Part shown: positions 1-9,093 of the stretch, piece by piece
Layout: every line of letters begins with the position of its first letter
Numbering within the stretch: position 1 is the stretch's first letter
IMG/VR virus record: IMGVR_UViG_3300034782_000062
Location: 1 to 64,000 of that record
DNA from: a virus
Direction: 5' to 3' (one strand)
DNA: 64,000 nt
Program-made: the position numbers and the translations under genes
The notes under the pieces: model-generated
What the model was told of the DNA's origin: nothing
Database searches by the model: none
The model's input: the letters and a program-made list of their open reading frames with translations, nothing else

Positions 1-551
1 CTCGCGACAAAGTGCTGCGGATCAAAGTTGCAGCCGCTTCGAAAAACCTCTGGAAGATAGATAACGGCGCCATTGCCACAGATGTCACAAATGGCGTACC
101 TCGTCTTTTCGAGATCACGTTCAACGTGATGCCCCGGAACCCGATAGAGGTGCCCCTTGGACACCTTCATGAGTCTCGGAACGCTGTCCCAGTGACCAAA
201 GCCAGCAGCTCCAACCCTGAAATCACCAAGCTCCCGCTCCAACATCAGGCAAGCCCGCAGCCGATCCCAACCCATCGTCGGAATAACCGTGTCGTCGTCA
301 AGCTTAGACCAAAGATCCGTCTTACATCTTGAGGATGACTCGAAGCAGGGCAGTGAATTTCCAACGTTTTCCGATCGTATCAAGTACCGAAGCTCATAAG
401 AAAATTCCGACCGATCAGGAAGGTCGGGCAGGCGCCCACCGTTGCCTGCTCCCTGAACGACAACTTCGACTCGCAGATCCATGGTCGTCGACTCTTCGAG
501 CGATTGAAGAGCCCCAAGCAGGCACCTTATCGGCCTCAGGGGGTGATGCAT
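1..551 (-). CDS. Glycosyltransferase family 2-like protein, 3' end cut by window
   Basis: The frame is open from an ATG at 551 to the left edge (about 183 codons, no stop), so the C-terminus is missing. It begins 2 bases after the radical SAM gene's stop, as expected in an operon. The N-terminus has the helix and beta-strand order of a GT-A glycosyltransferase (PIRCLLGALQSLEES, then LRVEVVVQG). A metal-binding-like DDD follows at residues 85-87 in KLDDDTVIP. A CDICG motif near residue 155 could be half of a zinc site. It probably transfers a sugar in the glycan pathway encoded upstream; donor and acceptor are unknown. Confidence 0.6.
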   Translation of the reverse strand, partial: MHHPLRPIRCLLGALQSLEESTTMDLRVEVVVQGAGNGGRLPDLPDRSEFSYELRYLIRSENVGNSLPCFESSSRCKTDLWSKLDDDTVIPTMGWDRLRACLMLERELGDFRVGAAGFGHWDSVPRLMKVSKGHLYRVPGHHVERDLEKTRYAICDICGNGAVIYLPEVFRSGCNFDPQHFVA

Positions 552-553
552 AA

Positions 554-1540
554 TCAGCGTGGTAATTGATCCCCATACACACATCGCGTTGCCCTCATAA
601 ACCAGTCAGCCCTCGGGTAGTAGGCACCGAAACAGTCAGTACAGGGGAACTGCAACTCGCTTTCGCCCTGAATCATCCCTCGGAGCCACTTCAGGTGCTC
701 CGACTCAGTCCACAGGCCAGGACCGTCATCGAGGTTTCCGTACTCGGCCCTTGGAGGCAGTATCCGGCAACATCCTGTGATGTTGCCAAGCCCATCGACT
801 CCCAACATATTAAAAGGACTCGAACATCCGATTTCACATGTATCTGGAGACCTCACCAGCGTGGGCCAAGTATGAACCGTCAGACCAATGCGAGGAGCCA
901 CCTTCCTAATATCCTCTTCCGCTCGCAAATACTCTGTATCATTCGTCGTCAGGACTCTCGAACGGAACCATTCCGCTTTCTCTTCGCCGTCATGATGGGG
1001 GAGCGTGTTGAAGAAGGCGATGAAGTCGGCCTCCAGGCGCTTGGCGAAATGCATGTACTGCTTCATGCGGCTCCAGTTGTGCTTACCGACGACAAAGGTC
1101 ATTCCAAGCTTGGCGCCTTGCTCCTTGTAGAACTTCGCCGCCTGGATGACACGAGGTAGCCCGTCGACCCCAGTAGTCTCCTGGTAAAGCTCACGGTCGA
1201 TCTCGTTGACCGAAAGCGACACCTGAAGCAATCGAGCCCACGGAACATCGTCTATGTGCTTTTTCCAGGCAAGACCATTGGTGCTCAGAACAACGTTTTT
1301 TCCTCGCTCGAAACAGTAGTTGACCGAATCCGAGAAGCAGGACGCCAACAGCGGTTCTCCGAAGCCTGCTACTGACACACCCGTAATCGAGGGGAACATG
1401 TCGAAGGCCCTTTTCAGGATAGCTGGCGTCACCTCAGGTATCGCCGTTTTCAGTTCCCCGCGCTGTCGACGACAAAATTCGCATTTTAGATTGCATCGCC
1501 CTGTGATGTAGGCGATGAGCTGTATCGGACCAAGATGCAC
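554..1540 (-). CDS. Radical SAM protein with SPASM-like C-terminus
   Basis: 328 residues from a GTG start preceded by GGGAG. Cys16, Cys20 and Cys23 form the radical SAM CxxxCxxC motif (RCNLKCEFC), which binds the 4Fe-4S cluster that cleaves S-adenosylmethionine. A GFGEPLL segment follows in the usual place. The last third has a run of cysteines (CEIGC, GCC, FPCTDC) like an auxiliary-cluster SPASM domain. The gene sits between glycosyltransferases, so a role in sugar or glycopeptide modification is inferred. The substrate cannot be read from the sequence. Confidence 0.85.
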   Translation of the reverse strand: MHLGPIQLIAYITGRCNLKCEFCRRQRGELKTAIPEVTPAILKRAFDMFPSITGVSVAGFGEPLLASCFSDSVNYCFERGKNVVLSTNGLAWKKHIDDVPWARLLQVSLSVNEIDRELYQETTGVDGLPRVIQAAKFYKEQGAKLGMTFVVGKHNWSRMKQYMHFAKRLEADFIAFFNTLPHHDGEEKAEWFRSRVLTTNDTEYLRAEEDIRKVAPRIGLTVHTWPTLVRSPDTCEIGCSSPFNMLGVDGLGNITGCCRILPPRAEYGNLDDGPGLWTESEHLKWLRGMIQGESELQFPCTDCFGAYYPRADWFMRATRCVYGDQLPR

Positions 1541-1592
1541 GAGTGACTCTCCCTGGATTTCCCCATCTTACAGGACGATATTGACAGCCCGG

Positions 1593-2435
1593 TCAGAAAT
1601 CATCGTCAGGCACAAGAACGTCACCCCAGGACTCAGGGTTCCGCACCAGGCTCTGCGATGAGAAGACGATCTTTCGATTTCTCTCCGTCATCTCACTCTC
1701 CCGAGTAGGACTCGCAGGGTGCATGATGTGGATACCCTTGGGGCACCCGAGGTCGAGGAGATGTACCTGCCCGATGGCCCTCTCAGCCCGTGTGGCGAGG
1801 TCGTAGTCTTCGGCACCCCAGCCGTAGAGCCGCTCGTCAAAGCCGTGAGCCTTCTCGAAAAAGGAGCGCGGATAGAAGGCGTTCCCCATGCCGTCACGCC
1901 GACAGTCTAGCCTGTCCGCGAAGAAGCCCCACTCCTCTTCGTTCTGAGCCATCCTCGGGATATCCTCGTCGAACATCCCGATGCCCGGTTCTCCATCACT
2001 TCGAGCCACGGGGACTACTGCCATCTTTCCTTTGTTCAGCACCTGCGCTGCAAAGGAAAAGAGTTTCGGGTGGAAGTAAACATCGCAGTTGAGGCAGGCG
2101 ACGGCCTCTCTCGAACCATGTCGAACGCCGATATTGTAGGCCCTGGCGAGACTAAATGCCGGATCCGTCTCTGGCTTAAAGACGACTGTCGCGTGAAACT
2201 CGGCGCAGAGCGCTCCAAGATCACGAATGGCCCCGCGGCTCTCTCCCTCTTCCATAATGCACGCAACGATGACCTCGTAGTGGTCCTTTGGGTAGTCCTG
2301 AGCATCAATAGATCGAAGGCAGTGCCTCAGGTAGGGCAAGCGCTCAATAACATTGCTAATCGGCACGACAACATCAATCGAGGAGACGAATTTCTCCTCC
2401 TCGACCTCTTCCTCTTTTTTCTCTTCTTCAGACAT
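1593..2435 (-). CDS. Glycosyltransferase family 2 with galactosyltransferase-like C-terminus
   Basis: 280 residues. I chose the ATG at 2435 because upstream sequence lies inside the preceding gene; the two overlap by 8 bases. An acidic N-terminal leader (SEEEKKEEEVEEEKF) precedes a GT-A core: a DVVVPISN strand, CLNCDVYFHP in the DxD position with only one Asp, then GFDERLYGWGAEDYDL. That last motif is typical of the C-terminal domain of galactosyltransferase-like GT2/GT7 enzymes. The NCD variant of the metal motif is unusual. It is part of the glycan operon. Confidence 0.75.
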   Translation of the reverse strand: MSEEEKKEEEVEEEKFVSSIDVVVPISNVIERLPYLRHCLRSIDAQDYPKDHYEVIVACIMEEGESRGAIRDLGALCAEFHATVVFKPETDPAFSLARAYNIGVRHGSREAVACLNCDVYFHPKLFSFAAQVLNKGKMAVVPVARSDGEPGIGMFDEDIPRMAQNEEEWGFFADRLDCRRDGMGNAFYPRSFFEKAHGFDERLYGWGAEDYDLATRAERAIGQVHLLDLGCPKGIHIMHPASPTRESEMTERNRKIVFSSQSLVRNPESWGDVLVPDDDF

Positions 2436-3447
2436 CCTTGCTCTCCCACTCGAACAGCTTGCTCTGGATCTCCGACCAGGGATTGAAGCTGCCTGAGCCC
2501 ACTTTGACGCCTCCCTCAGCAACCATCCTCATCTTGGTGACGACATGCTCGTCAGGACCCATCACCCGGTAGCTCTTGAGCTGAAGAGGACGATCCTCGC
2601 GCTTGCAGACGCCGCAAGCCGGGCTGCAGCTCCCCACCCTCAACCTGGACCTCTCCTCATCAGTGAGCTTGCGGTTGCCCTGCCAATCACGATCCTCGAT
2701 ACGAGGCCCTGAAATCCGCTGATAAAAGACCCGGTTGCATCTCAGGTACTCCGGATCCGTTTCGATGGACCACGGAGGGAATCTCGGCTCTGGGAACTTG
2801 CCGTTCCGATGCTTTGTTTGGGGGAAGATGACCCCGCGCCGCCTCTGACGATGAGGAAGGTGAAAAACCTCAAGATAGATATCGAGGCGGTTCTGCCAGT
2901 CCGTGTCTTCCTCTCCATAAGCCCCGTCGTAGTTCTCGTCGAAGCCTCCCAGCTCCTCGAACACGCAACGCTTCGCCATGTAAATGCCCGGGTTATGTCC
3001 GCTAAACGGGGTCAGAGCATCGCCGTACTTCTCCAAGGGGTAGTCATCCTCTCTGATGACAGGACACAAGACGAGCCCCTGTTCGTAGAAGGTCCAATGA
3101 ATTTCATCAACCACCAAGGGGTCGATGAGAAGAAAGTCGTCAAGGAACATCAGTAGGTCACCCTGAGACACAATCGCTCCAGAGTTGCGCTGAGCGTTGA
3201 CAGCTCGGTAGCCTATCTCGACCATCCTCGATGGCTTACAAGGGACGTACTTAACTCGGTCTATCACCGAACCAAGCGCTTCCTCGACACGACCAAAACG
3301 AGTTGGCCATGCTCGATCGACAATTACCAGCTCCCAGTTGCACTGAGCTTTGGCGATGGGCGCGAGGTGATCGAACTCGTCACCGAGGCTCAGGTCGCCC
3401 ATGTTCCCTTGCTTGATGAAGCCCAGGGATACGATAATAGAAATCAT
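2428..3447 (-). CDS. Glycosyltransferase family 2
   Basis: 339 residues; the start overlaps the upstream stop as TGATG. The GT-A fold is visible: ISIIVSLGFI strand, WELVIVDRAW, then NAQRNSGAIVSQGDLLMFLDDFLLID, in which LDD is the nucleotide-sugar/metal motif. GGFDENYDGAYGEEDTDWQNRL is the acceptor-side catalytic region (ED). After the core comes a short cysteine cluster (CSPACGVC), possibly a zinc-binding extension. Sugar specificity is unknown. Confidence 0.8.
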   Translation of the reverse strand: MISIIVSLGFIKQGNMGDLSLGDEFDHLAPIAKAQCNWELVIVDRAWPTRFGRVEEALGSVIDRVKYVPCKPSRMVEIGYRAVNAQRNSGAIVSQGDLLMFLDDFLLIDPLVVDEIHWTFYEQGLVLCPVIREDDYPLEKYGDALTPFSGHNPGIYMAKRCVFEELGGFDENYDGAYGEEDTDWQNRLDIYLEVFHLPHRQRRRGVIFPQTKHRNGKFPEPRFPPWSIETDPEYLRCNRVFYQRISGPRIEDRDWQGNRKLTDEERSRLRVGSCSPACGVCKREDRPLQLKSYRVMGPDEHVVTKMRMVAEGGVKVGSGSFNPWSEIQSKLFEWESKDV

Positions 3448-4115
3448 CAGGGCCTCGTGAATTGAGCCATCATCTGAAATCCACTCGGGTTATCGGGATG
3501 GCCCCACTCACCAACATACCCGAACTTGGCGCCGGCCTTTTCGGCGATTTCACTCATCACCGAGATGGGATACTTGGTCAGCCAGCGTTCTCCCTTGCGC
3601 CACCCCTGATCCCCGTCGAGAGGGCTGCTAACGTCGATTTCAGGCCCCGGATGAAACGTAGAAAAGAACACACCATCTGGGTAGAGCCTCTCGACTACGT
3701 TTCTTATGCACCTCTCTATCTGATCCGGTACAAGATGTGTAAAAACTGAGTGCGAGATGGCGATGTCGATCGACACCCATGGAGGCAGCATTGAGAGATC
3801 GAAGTCGTCGTTGACCATGACCATGAAGTTGGCCTTCCAATCGTCAAAGACGAGTAGCTCACTTTCAAAACCGGCAGCGACGAACTTGTACTCTTTCTCT
3901 AAACCGAAGTAATTGCCCTCATTCAGATAGCCCATCAGATAGCGTCCTGCTCGAAACGGACCACTCCCCACCTCCAGCACTCTATGCTCAGGAACAAGAC
4001 CCTGCTCCTTGAGAAATCGAAGCTGAAGGGCTCCGAGTTCGTTCCAGAAAAGCGGGTCTCTTGCCTTTGGACCTCCGACCGCCTCTCGATACCAGTAATG
4101 ATCCGCAACGCTCAT
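3447..4115 (-). CDS. SAM-dependent methyltransferase
   Basis: 222 residues. VLEVGSGPFRAGRYL near residue 45 is motif I of class I methyltransferases, with the acidic GLEKE strand end following. IDIAISHSVFTHL matches the post-motif region containing the active-site-proximal histidine. It overlaps the upstream glycosyltransferase by ATGA and the downstream one by a single base, so it is probably co-translated with both. Likely methylates a sugar or glycan terminus; this is inferred from context. Confidence 0.75.
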   Translation of the reverse strand: MSVADHYWYREAVGGPKARDPLFWNELGALQLRFLKEQGLVPEHRVLEVGSGPFRAGRYLMGYLNEGNYFGLEKEYKFVAAGFESELLVFDDWKANFMVMVNDDFDLSMLPPWVSIDIAISHSVFTHLVPDQIERCIRNVVERLYPDGVFFSTFHPGPEIDVSSPLDGDQGWRKGERWLTKYPISVMSEIAEKAGAKFGYVGEWGHPDNPSGFQMMAQFTRP

Positions 4116-5122
4116 CCGACCAGTGCCTCCACGATCTCGTCCCGGCGCTCCTGCTCCCGAGTGATATCGAAGTTGAGGCGCAAGTCCTTGTAGACCGCCT
4201 CCAGTTCATCCAGCTCGCCGAGCTTGGTGCAGTCACCGTCATGCGGCCAGCACTTGTCTCCCTCGCGATACCGAATGCAGTCCTCCCAATACATCCTCCG
4301 GACGGCCTCGTCGAGCTGGTCGCCCATGAGCTTGTTGGCCTCGGTGCGGCCGAGACTCCACACGTACTGCGCGTAGGCGCCGTTGCACTTGATGGGCTGC
4401 GTGTTGACAACGTCGCCGTAGGCCCCACACTCGTACTCGATGATACGAGCCGTGTTCTCGTAGGCCATCATCTGCGAGGCTGCTGCGAGTCGCACGATCA
4501 TATCGGCGTCTTCGAGCTGTCGGCTCCCGTCGAACATTTCGTCCCAGCCGTTGACCTTTCGGAGTGTCTCCATCGGCACCATGGACATCGTACCGCCAAG
4601 AAAGCCTATATCTCTCGCTGGCTTGAGCTTACCTTCACCTTCTTGAATGCCAAGATGCACTCCCCGCTGATCGACGCCAGTGACCCGATCATCTTCCCCG
4701 TCAACACCGAGCACTCGCTTCTCGTAGGCCATGGTGCACCCGGCGCCCTGTTCAGCCCAACCAGCAATGAGTGAAAGAGCGTTCTCTGGGATTACCTGGC
4801 AGTCATCGGTAAAGACGACGTGGGTGCCCGTGGCCATGATGAGCCCAGTGTTCTTCGGTGTTGCGATGCGAAGCAGCCCACGGTCTTTAAAGGGGCTCGA
4901 CTTGTCCGGAGTATGGAGCACAGGGATGGTTTGCCCCATTCGACTGTTGAGAGTGAGCGGCACCTGGCCCTTACGGTCCTTCCAGAGCAGGTCGACGATG
5001 ATCAATTCGACCTCTCCCGAGTAGTCTTGGTTGACGATGGCATTTGTCATCATCCTGAGGACGGAGTCTGGAAGCTGATCATTGTCCTCACGGCAAGTGT
5101 GCATCACTACAGACAGTTTCAT
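4112..5122 (-). CDS. Glycosyltransferase family 2, paralog of next upstream gene
   Basis: 336 residues. LSVVMHTCREDN opens the GT-A core, VELIIVDLLW is the second strand, and VVFTDDCQVIPENAL carries the DD metal motif. FLGGTMSMVPMETL and NGWDEMFDGSRQLEDADM form the acceptor/catalytic region. This last block is almost identical in the next gene upstream (5119-6147), so the two arose by tandem duplication. A cysteine-containing C-terminal part (ECGAYGD, CWPHDGDC) is also shared. Overlaps both neighbours by ATGA. Confidence 0.8.
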   Translation of the reverse strand: MKLSVVMHTCREDNDQLPDSVLRMMTNAIVNQDYSGEVELIIVDLLWKDRKGQVPLTLNSRMGQTIPVLHTPDKSSPFKDRGLLRIATPKNTGLIMATGTHVVFTDDCQVIPENALSLIAGWAEQGAGCTMAYEKRVLGVDGEDDRVTGVDQRGVHLGIQEGEGKLKPARDIGFLGGTMSMVPMETLRKVNGWDEMFDGSRQLEDADMIVRLAAASQMMAYENTARIIEYECGAYGDVVNTQPIKCNGAYAQYVWSLGRTEANKLMGDQLDEAVRRMYWEDCIRYREGDKCWPHDGDCTKLGELDELEAVYKDLRLNFDITREQERRDEIVEALVG

Positions 5123-6147
5123 GGTTTCTCTCCCAGCAGCAGCGGGTCCTCATCGACTGTCTCCCAGGACCGCTCCGCCCTCAGCTCGGCAAGATCAAAC
5201 ACAAGCCGCTCATCCTGGTAAATGTTCATCAGCGAACGACGTTTCCATTCGCCTTGGCACTCGTCCTTGCTAACGGTGCACTCCCCTTTTCCACCGAGCT
5301 TCCAGCAATTACCGAACAGGAAAGAGTGTAGTTGCTCGTCCGTCAGCAGCTTATCATTCGCCCTGATTCGATCCTTGCGCTCATCCCAGAGAGGGTAAAT
5401 GTACGCGCCGTTGCACTTTGTATTGATGCTATGGCGGTAGACCTGAGCATCACAACTGTGCATCGCGAACTCGATGACCTTCGGATGACCTTCGAGCGCC
5501 ATTTTGAGGCCAGTAGCACCCAGGCGCTTGGCCATGTCACTATCTTCGAGCTGTCGACTCCCGTCGAACATCTCGTCCCAGCCGTTGCACTGAACCATGG
5601 TTTCGATTGGCACCATTGAAAGAGTGCCCCCGAGGTAGCCAATGTGCTGAGCATCCACGAGCTTTGTCCTCAGCGTCCCCTCTATCTTATATGCCATCCA
5701 CCTGGAGTCGATCTCTACAGCGCCTCTCCCATTGTCTCTATGCAGCCGACATGTAGCACCTACCCCGGACTTGGCCCAGGTGTAGAGACGACTGAATGCG
5801 TCCTCGGACCAGTCCTGACCGTCGTCGCTAAAGACGACAAATTCCCCCCTCGCGTAGAGGAGCCCAGTGTTTTTTGCAGAGCAGATTCGAGTCAGCATCA
5901 AGTCACGGAAAACGCTGTCTTTGTCGATGATGTGCAGAATTGGAAAGTCGACCTTCTCACGCCATTGATCCATGTAATCGTGGCGATAGTCGCGCATCAG
6001 GTCAACGACGATCAGCTCGAAATCCTTGAAAGTCTGCTTCTGGCAGCTCTCAATGATCTTTCCGAGCACATGCCAGTCGTGATGCCTGAAAGGATAATCC
6101 GGCCGACATGTCGCAACGACTACAGAGAAGAACGGCGTCTCACTCAT
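5119..6147 (-). CDS. Glycosyltransferase family 2, tandem paralog
   Basis: 342 residues, a clear paralog of the gene at 4112-5122. Shared features are the FFSVVVATCRPD first strand, VVFSDDGQDWSEDAF metal motif, YLGGTLSMVPIETM and NGWDEMFDGSRQLEDSDM. C-terminal cysteines (CDAQVYRHSINTKCNGAY, CTVSKDEC) align with those of its paralog and may form a structural metal site or disulfides. Overlaps the upstream gene by ATGA. The pair probably adds related sugars in sequence. Confidence 0.8.
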   Translation of the reverse strand: MSETPFFSVVVATCRPDYPFRHHDWHVLGKIIESCQKQTFKDFELIVVDLMRDYRHDYMDQWREKVDFPILHIIDKDSVFRDLMLTRICSAKNTGLLYARGEFVVFSDDGQDWSEDAFSRLYTWAKSGVGATCRLHRDNGRGAVEIDSRWMAYKIEGTLRTKLVDAQHIGYLGGTLSMVPIETMVQCNGWDEMFDGSRQLEDSDMAKRLGATGLKMALEGHPKVIEFAMHSCDAQVYRHSINTKCNGAYIYPLWDERKDRIRANDKLLTDEQLHSFLFGNCWKLGGKGECTVSKDECQGEWKRRSLMNIYQDERLVFDLAELRAERSWETVDEDPLLLGEKP

Positions 6148-7937
6148 TTTGCTCCGCGCCTTTTCAGGATAACCAGGTTATTGTGTCCCCACGACGGAAA
6201 CTGGAACCCTGGGTGATTGAACCACTTCTGGAAGATCTCATCGTCGACCTCCCAGTCCTCATCCTCTAGACGACCTTTCCACCAGGGGCGATGCCTGATC
6301 GTGACGTGACCGCTCACCGCTAGCCATTCGAGGTCGTCCGGAATGGGAGCGCCCTTCTTGATGCTGTGGGTGCCCTCGTTGTCTGGAGAGGTGCAGATGT
6401 TCATGACGATGTAGCGCCCAGCGGCGTTCTTCATCGCCTGGATGGCGTCCTCGACGTCCTCCTCGAAGATGTGTTCCATGACGTCGAAAGCCGTCAAGAC
6501 ATCGTATCGCCGGTGTTCGAGGTCGGTGAGCTGACCGACCTTGATATGTTTCTGCACCTCTGGCGTGGCCGCTTCCTTCCAGGCGGCTCTTGAGGAGTCG
6601 ATCCCCTCGGCCTTTACTCCGGAATCGATCATCCTCTTGATGAACCATCCGCGGGCACAGCCAACATCAATCAAAGTCTGAGGACGCATCGTCTGGACGA
6701 CGAGGTCTCTGATGACATTCCAGCCCTCCCAGTCGCCACGGGTGGGGTGGTATACCCGGAAACCCTCTGGAGATTTGTAGACGCGGGCGCCGTAGAAGTA
6801 GGACTCATCGTAGTCGTCAACCCTGAATTCACCCTTCTTCATCCCTCGTTCGAGCCCGAGTCCGTGACCAGCCTCCATGGCGTTCCAGATGGGGCAGAGT
6901 GACTCCAACATGAGCCCCTTTAGGTGCCCGCTGTAGATATTCAGACTTTCCTTGTCGCGATGACGAGTCCTGATGGCGTCATGGGCCATGGCCCCGATCT
7001 CTGCGGGCGGCAAACCCCAGTCGGCAACCCGGTGTCCCTGGCCAGCGTGGTGCATGAAGCCGTTGATCTTGTCGTAGCCGCTGAGCCATGGATAAGTCAC
7101 TGCAAAGCATGGAACACGATTGCCCACCGAGAAGACAAGCGGGTGAAGCCGACCTACGCTGACCACGTGCTCTGCGTGAGCGATAATGTAGGCGAGCTTG
7201 CCTGGGTCCGTCCAGGCGTCCTCGATAATCTTCATGTCGCTACGCGCAGGACCCGACTTCAAGAACTGCTGGTCTGCTGCGCAGAAAGGAAGGACAAAAA
7301 CGTCCTTGACTTCACGTTTCATAGCTGAAAGCAGAGTGTCAGCAATCTTGATCTGCTTCGAGGCATCCCCGTCACGCACCTCACGCACCGCCAGCACCGC
7401 ATAGGGTTTTCGCAGCTCATGTCCTTGGGTGTTCAGTGGGTAGTCGATCGCGAGGTCTGCACCCATGTGTACGCCCTGAATCCCCATGGAGCCAACAACA
7501 TCGAAGCTGGCCCTATCTCGCACGGAAATGTAGTCGAAGATGTTGAGTGACGAACGAACCAAGTCGACGGACTTCGAACCGCCCTTAACAAAGTCGTCCT
7601 TGGCCGACGTTCCAAGCCGAGCGATGAGATTGGCCCGGTTCGACTCCATGGCTTTAACGACCTGGGTCATCCCGTAGATGGCCGAGAGGTCACCGCCGCC
7701 GACGATGACGATGTCAGGCTCCTGAATGGTCTCCATGTCGTAGACGGAAATGATGTTTCGATCGTTGTAGAATGGGTTCTTCTCGTTAACCTTGGCTGCT
7801 GATTCAGGCGACATCTCGGTCGAGAAGAGCAGCTCCACATTGTGAAACGGTCTTCTCAGGTATCGGTCTATAGAACGAGCGATCGCCTCATCACCAGCGT
7901 TGCCATGTCCATAAAAACCCACACAGACGATTTTCAT
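6144..7937 (-). CDS. Polysaccharide pyruvyltransferase fused to methyltransferase
   Basis: 597 residues from the ATG at 7937, one base after the upstream stop; the longer frame starts inside the neighbour. Residues 1 to about 330 match the CsaB-type pyruvyltransferase fold: CVGFYGHGNAGDEAI at the N-terminus, DIVIVGGGDL, VRDRASFDVVGSMG and HMGADLAI. The C-terminal 230 residues are a class I SAM methyltransferase with LIDVGCARGWFIKRM (motif I), YDVLTAFDVMEHI and an aromatic tail. The predicted action is ketal-pyruvylation plus methylation of a surface glycan. The fusion is notable. Confidence 0.75.
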   Translation of the reverse strand: MKIVCVGFYGHGNAGDEAIARSIDRYLRRPFHNVELLFSTEMSPESAAKVNEKNPFYNDRNIISVYDMETIQEPDIVIVGGGDLSAIYGMTQVVKAMESNRANLIARLGTSAKDDFVKGGSKSVDLVRSSLNIFDYISVRDRASFDVVGSMGIQGVHMGADLAIDYPLNTQGHELRKPYAVLAVREVRDGDASKQIKIADTLLSAMKREVKDVFVLPFCAADQQFLKSGPARSDMKIIEDAWTDPGKLAYIIAHAEHVVSVGRLHPLVFSVGNRVPCFAVTYPWLSGYDKINGFMHHAGQGHRVADWGLPPAEIGAMAHDAIRTRHRDKESLNIYSGHLKGLMLESLCPIWNAMEAGHGLGLERGMKKGEFRVDDYDESYFYGARVYKSPEGFRVYHPTRGDWEGWNVIRDLVVQTMRPQTLIDVGCARGWFIKRMIDSGVKAEGIDSSRAAWKEAATPEVQKHIKVGQLTDLEHRRYDVLTAFDVMEHIFEEDVEDAIQAMKNAAGRYIVMNICTSPDNEGTHSIKKGAPIPDDLEWLAVSGHVTIRHRPWWKGRLEDEDWEVDDEIFQKWFNHPGFQFPSWGHNNLVILKRRGAK

Positions 7938-7938
7938 C

Positions 7939-9093
7939 CTACTTCCCCGTCTTCTTTCCTGTGAGCTGCTCGTACAGCTCAATATGCTTCAGTGCAACGT
8001 TCGTCCATGACGTCTCCTCGGCAAATTCCCGACTCCTGCGAGAGAGCTGCCTCCTGACATTCGGGTCACGAACCATCGTGAGGATGTGCGACCTGAGCTG
8101 AGGCATGGACGTGTATTTGAGCGACCTCTTCTCATTGAGATCAGAGAGGAGGCGAGCGTTTGAAGAGATGGAAGGCATGCCAAATGCCATCTCTTGGTGA
8201 GAACGACCAGAGACCGAGAAGAAGGTCTCATGCGATCCTGTAATGACGAAGTCAGAGGCCCCGTACCAAACAGGCAGCTTCTCCCTTGAAACGAAGCTCG
8301 GGACGATCCGAATATAGTTCCAGGCCCTTGCATCGTAGAGGATATTGTGAAGGGCTCGACAGTATTCAATGTTACCCTGATCGTTCTGACCCGGCTCACC
8401 AGCGATGATGTACAAGAATCTCCTCGGATCGAGAAGGCCTTCCTGTACGAGCCAGACAATCGCCTGAACCGCCTCGTGCTGCATCTTTCCGGGGGTAATA
8501 AACCCCAGAGAAATTGCAATGACCAGGTTTGGGTCCTCGGGAAGGAAAAGCTCCCTTCGAGCCTCCATGCGATTCCCAGCCGAGCACTCTTCTGGCGTCC
8601 CATGAGGAATGACGCGGACCTTGTTCGCAGGATGCCTCCACCCCTTGATGAGAGCTGCCCGTGTGCTCTCGTTATGCGCGACAATGGCGTGAGCATCGTT
8701 GAGCACATCCCTGAAGAACCAATGCTTTTCATGAGGCGCTGGCATCACCGTGTGACAGGTAAACACCACAGGGATGCGGAGCGCCTTGATCTTCCCCAGG
8801 AGGTTGATGAGTTGCTTGGCGTGATCGAAAAGCCCGAACTCGTGCTGAAAGTGCACGACCTGGGGTCTCGTGCTCTTTAAAAATTGAAAGATTCCATCGA
8901 GGGATCCGATTCGTCCATCCCAGCAGCGGTCGAAGGCTATTCTCGACTCGACGCTTATCTCCTTGATCCCAATGAGATTCTCGGCTGCGCACTCGCAGTC
9001 TGGCCCATGATCCATGATGGCCTTTACGAGCTGATCAGTGTAGGTCGCGATCCCGCACTGAACTCCCCACCTCGACACAAAAGCGACCTTCAA
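7939..9093 (-). CDS. Glycosyltransferase family 4
   Basis: 384 residues. I use a TTG start at 9093: AGGAGG lies 6 bases upstream, the start overlaps the previous stop as TTGA, and the product then begins like a GT-B enzyme (KVAFVSRWG, preceded by the initiator). Family features are VVHFQHEFGLFDHA, VVFTCHTVMP, VRVIPHGTPEE and ISLGFITPGKM. The usual EX7E motif is stretched (ETFFSVSGRSHQEMAFGMP). Paralog of the next upstream gene; the two share the histidine-rich HFQHEFG acceptor loop. Confidence 0.8.
   Translation of the reverse strand: MKVAFVSRWGVQCGIATYTDQLVKAIMDHGPDCECAAENLIGIKEISVESRIAFDRCWDGRIGSLDGIFQFLKSTRPQVVHFQHEFGLFDHAKQLINLLGKIKALRIPVVFTCHTVMPAPHEKHWFFRDVLNDAHAIVAHNESTRAALIKGWRHPANKVRVIPHGTPEECSAGNRMEARRELFLPEDPNLVIAISLGFITPGKMQHEAVQAIVWLVQEGLLDPRRFLYIIAGEPGQNDQGNIEYCRALHNILYDARAWNYIRIVPSFVSREKLPVWYGASDFVITGSHETFFSVSGRSHQEMAFGMPSISSNARLLSDLNEKRSLKYTSMPQLRSHILTMVRDPNVRRQLSRRSREFAEETSWTNVALKHIELYEQLTGKKTGK

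Noticed and set aside
566-1159. 197-codon plus-strand frame opposite the radical SAM gene
   Set aside because: Overlaps a gene with intact cluster cysteines; no ribosome binding site or domain; shadow.
1593-2522. 30-residue N-terminal extension of the glycosyltransferase from 2522
   Set aside because: It would be encoded entirely within the preceding gene. The ATG at 2435 gives the normal short overlap and a sensible acidic leader.
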